From: Phoenix dactylifera
Taxonomy: Eukaryota > Streptophyta > Magnoliopsida > Arecales > Arecaceae
Direction of reading: 5' to 3'
Length of the DNA: 64,000 bases
NCBI RefSeq assembly: GCF_009389715.1
Contig: NC_052399.1
Span: 7,876,585-7,940,584, forward strand
Positions 60,439-64,000 of the stretch are shown piece by piece. A program made the translations under genes and the position numbers. The first letter of the stretch is position 1. Each line of letters starts with the position of its first letter. The notes under the pieces were generated by a model that did not search any database, was not told the DNA's origin, and was given only the letters and a program-made list of their open reading frames with translations.

Positions 60439-63068
60439 TGACTTCTAGCTATTCTCATTATTATTTTGATTTATGTGTGGGAATGCTAATTATTTTACAA
60501 TAATAATTGTAGATCATAATTTTCATAGATTTGCTCCATTCTTAGCGTCTCGTTAGTAATTGTTCGTACTCGTTTTACTTGCTTCTGGTATGTTAGTTAG
60601 TAATAAAGACGTATTATTTGATGGATCAGTAACTGCTTGCACCCTGAACTAGATCGACCTGTATTTGGTGAGTTATCAAATGGCCTACTGTGGAGCGGTT
60701 GCTTGCTGTGCAAGATTTTATTATGATGTTTTTCTAGTAGTTTGCTCTCCCATTGATTTGGTGATAGAGTGACTTCTATGACACCCGTTATCTCATGAGT
60801 TCTTGCATAATCCATGATGTTTGAGATGACATTTGATTGGATAAGGTGCACGTGTAAAAGTCAAAGGCAAAGAAGAAATTATTGATCTTTTGCTTGTTAT
60901 CTCTGGTTTGGACTTGTCTTCCCTGTACAATGCTGTATACATGTTTACATTCATGACCAACCAATCTCAGTTGTGCTTTTGATTTTAGTTGGGCAAGATT
61001 GGTTTTTATTTGAAGTTTAAAGTTTTTGCCAAAAATTAGTAAACAATTTAAAAATAAGAAGGTACAACCAAACTAAAGACTAAATAACAATATCAAGAAT
61101 GATTATGCTATCATTTAATATTGTGTCCCATCAATTTGAACCTTTGGCTATAATTTGTGTGGTTTTGTTGGTCTGATGATGCATGTGAAATTGTTCAAGC
61201 TTGTAAAAATAAACATTTTTTTGTAAAAAGTAGAAAATAAACATTAAGTTGAAGACATTAGATTAGACACTATTGTTCAAATCTTAATGTTGTTTGGTAA
61301 GAATTTTCAACCAGACATTCATTTATATCATATCAACAATTTTTCCCTGAAAGGTCATTTAGAATTTCATTGGAGTAACATGGTTGTCCTAGGTTTTCAT
61401 AAGCAAGATTCCTACAAATTTAAATCACTTATAGAACTAAGATGTTCCAAAATATTACATTTCTAGTAGCATTTTAAGATATAGAACGCCTATCACTTAT
61501 GCTATCAAGATACTTAAAACATGCATAGTTGGACATGTATCACAAAAATGATTCCTACAGACTTAAACTTTTCAGCAGTCCTCTAACTCAACCACACTCC
61601 CCCCACGAGCTTAAATAAAAACTATCAAAAATAGCATGAAGATGAAGTTTGTAACTTAATAAGACCTTTTCATCCACGTCTGGTCAGTTATGGTTGTAAT
61701 CACTAAAATTGGTGGAAACCGGATTGAGACTGTTAGAGATGAGCAAAAGTGCAAAAGATCCAGCAGTTCCTGATCACTTTTGTTTGAAACTTCAAACATT
61801 GATCTGTAGGTTTAAGTACTAGAAGGCTATATCATATGAACTCAATTAAATTCTAACTTTTTAACCTTGTATGATTTATTTCTTTTCTTTCCTTTTTGTC
61901 AGAACATCTTAATACACTTTCCTTTTTTCAGTCATCTATATTTTTGACACTTTTGTGTTGATAAATAAGTAGTTATGCAATGAGAATAGTTATTAATATC
62001 TCATGATGGTTATCTGAGACACCTGCAAATATTGTTTAGATGTTGCAAAATAATCCTGACTGACTGACGCTTGTATTTTTGTCTTTCCTTTTGTTTTAAA
62101 GTTGATGCAAAATGTCTTCTACATCTCTTAAAATTTTGATACCTTATATGCTTGGAAACTAAAACTGGCTTGAACTACAGAAACTGCTGAAACTAGAGCA
62201 ATTTCAAATTGCTTTTGGCTGAAACTCTAAACCTTGACCTATGGGGTGAAGCACCTGAAGGCTAAATCATTCTCTTTTTCCATCAGTATATATCAGCAGC
62301 TGTGTTGTTATTTTTGAAATTTTCCGGCCTACAGGATTCTTTGATGTTGATGTAAAATAGGCCTTGTGATGAGAACAGATTGTTATATCTCATGATGGTC
62401 ATCTGAGACATTCATAATGTTGTCTAGAATGATGATAAAACTCCAATCTCTGATGCCTGTATTTACATCTATCTTTTGTTTTGTCTTAAAATTGATGCAG
62501 TATCCATCTCCATTTATATTGCTGAATTTTTGATAATTTCATGTTGATGATACTTATTTTTTCTGAGCAGTTTCATGAATGCAATAAACATAAACCTCCT
62601 TATTCTGACCACTCTATTATTTATAGGTTTAAAGTTCTTTTATTGTTTTGTGCACGTATTCTCATGTAATATGTCATTGGGCACAATGAGGAAGTTGCTA
62701 ATGATTGGGTGAGGCAATGTCTGATGAGTATACCTATAAGTCCTTTTCATTCTGAGTGCCCAACCATCCTGCATATGTCAATTATTGTTCAGCCCCTCAG
62801 AATCATATAAGCCATGATCAATTCTCTCTTTCCGACCATCATGTGGCAAGTCAAACTTGTAAATACTGATAGGGGTATTAAGGCATGATTGTTTATGAGC
62901 ATCCTCGTAAGGGAACTTTTGTTATTGGTTCATATTTGAACCAAATATTGAAGCTTTTACCTAGCGTACAGGCTGGTTTCCTTAAGCTCATGAGCTTGTT
63001 GTCTTTCCGAGTGATAGGGCAGACCTCATATTTGACTGTTGATGATTGTCACAGCATCCTGACTCTAA

Positions 63069-63300
63069 GGCCCTGTTTGGGGGAGCTTTTGGAGGGCCAG
63101 AAAGCACTTTCTGGCCCTCCAAAAGTACTTTTAGATAAAAAACTATGTTTGGTAAATTTTTCAAAAAGCTGTTTCAGCTTTTGCGGGAAGCTGAAAACAG
63201 CTTTTGGGAGGAAGCTCCAATTTGGAGCTTTTGGGAGGAAGCTGTTTCAGCTTTTTCGGAAAGCTATATTTTTGACAAAAATGCCCATATTAAAATAACA
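63069..63300. mobile_element. Hairpin-rich MITE-like element
   Basis: It begins GGCCCTGTTTGGGGGAGC, a start shared by many plant MITEs. It contains a perfect 19-bp inverted repeat CTTTTGGAGGGCCAGAAAG (63086-63104) and its complement (63107-63125) with a 2-base loop, then further AAGCTCCAA/TTGGAGCTT and AAGCTG/CAGCTT palindromes. The right end is not defined. Confidence 0.6.
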
Positions 63301-63601
63301 TAATTACATAGTTTATCCCTGTATAAACCTAAAAATATGCTGGAGCCAAGAACCCAAGCCGTCAGACTCCCTTCCGTAAGAAAAGGTATTTTTCTTTTCA
63401 ATTTTTGTATGCATATCTTGAACCACATTTTAGAAGAAAAAAAATTTTAATCCTTTTCTATACCTTCCAAAATCAATTTATTGTTTTTTTTTTATCATCA
63501 ACCTCGCGGCCCACGTTGAGGTCCTCCTCGAGCGTGGACCATGAAGAAGAGCCCCTGGACCGCGGAAAATTATTTTATGAAAAATTATGGAAAATTATTA
63601 T

Positions 63602-64000
63602 GAAAAATTATTTTATACTAATAATTATAATATTTTATATCTTTATTTTTGTATTATACTATAAATATAATATCATATTATATTATATCATAATACATTA
63701 ATATGTTATGTTAAATAATTTAATATTATATTATATTATGAAAAATTAATTTATACTAATAATTATAATATTTTATACCTTTATTTTTGTATTATACTAT
63801 AAATATAATATCATATTATATTATATCATAATACATTAATATGTTATGTTAAATAATTTAATATTATGTTATATTATGAAAAATTAATTTATACTAATAA
63901 TTATAATATTTTATACCTTTATTATTGTATTATACTATAAATATTGTATTATATTACATTACATTATAATACATTAATATGTTATTTTAAATAATTTAAT
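63602..64000. repeat. AT-rich 138-bp tandem repeat
   Basis: Units start with GAAAAATTA at 63602, 63740 and 63878, exactly 138 bp apart, and are nearly identical. The third is cut by the window edge. Confidence 0.95.

Overview
The window is nuclear DNA from a flowering plant. Genes are widely spaced and have small exons separated by kilobase introns full of retrotransposon and MITE debris. The protein-coding genes and the retroelement types look monocot, and I lean towards a palm, but that is recognition from memory and not proof.

Genes from left to right: (1) the 3' part of a subgroup IVb bHLH transcription factor (bHLH47/POPEYE/IRO3-like), 68-5382, +; (2) an HVA22 (TB2/DP1) family gene, 22153-27404, +; (3) a PRAF/RLD-type gene with PH, RCC1, FYVE and BRX domains, about 30299-46097, +, over 15 kb; (4) an intronless PLS-class pentatricopeptide repeat gene, 48205-50037, -; (5) a probable GAMETE CELL DEFECTIVE 1-like mitochondrial protein gene, 51641-54336, -; (6) the first two coding exons of ribosomal protein S9/uS4, 59668-60428, +, with its last exon beyond the window or not recognised. 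These are ordinary housekeeping and regulatory genes and do not form a pathway together.

The large block 5583-20430 is a nested transposon. An L1-type LINE on the minus strand is split by a 10.7-kb Ty1/Copia-type LTR element, also on the minus strand (7572-18276). That element has two 1942-bp LTRs, a perfect 5-bp target duplication, a PBS matching initiator tRNA-Met, a polypurine tract, a degraded gag and no recognisable pol, so it is non-autonomous. Its LTR is the most unusual sequence here. The U3 part holds 18 copies of the palindrome GAGTCGACTC on a 21-bp lattice just upstream of a TATA box. The transcribed leader part holds ten consecutive small hairpins whose stems differ in sequence but stay complementary. 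Three more palindromes at exact 21-bp spacing lie inside gag.

Other mobile DNA: a 2.3-kb solo LTR of Ty3/Gypsy type with a perfect 5-bp TSD (55638-57934), several 5'-truncated LINE tails (20655, 46880, 47290 and 59160), a hAT-like GCTCG-rich MITE (50352-50814), a long foldback element (39493-39883), two more MITE-like elements (54872-55348 and 63069-63300) and a 138-bp AT-rich tandem repeat running off the right edge.

A caution for every reading here: many conserved exons (HVA22, PRAF, RPS9) carry single-base losses in short homopolymers, and the two LTRs differ mainly by single-base indels in such runs. This looks like sequencing or assembly error, so frameshifts here should not be taken as real gene death.
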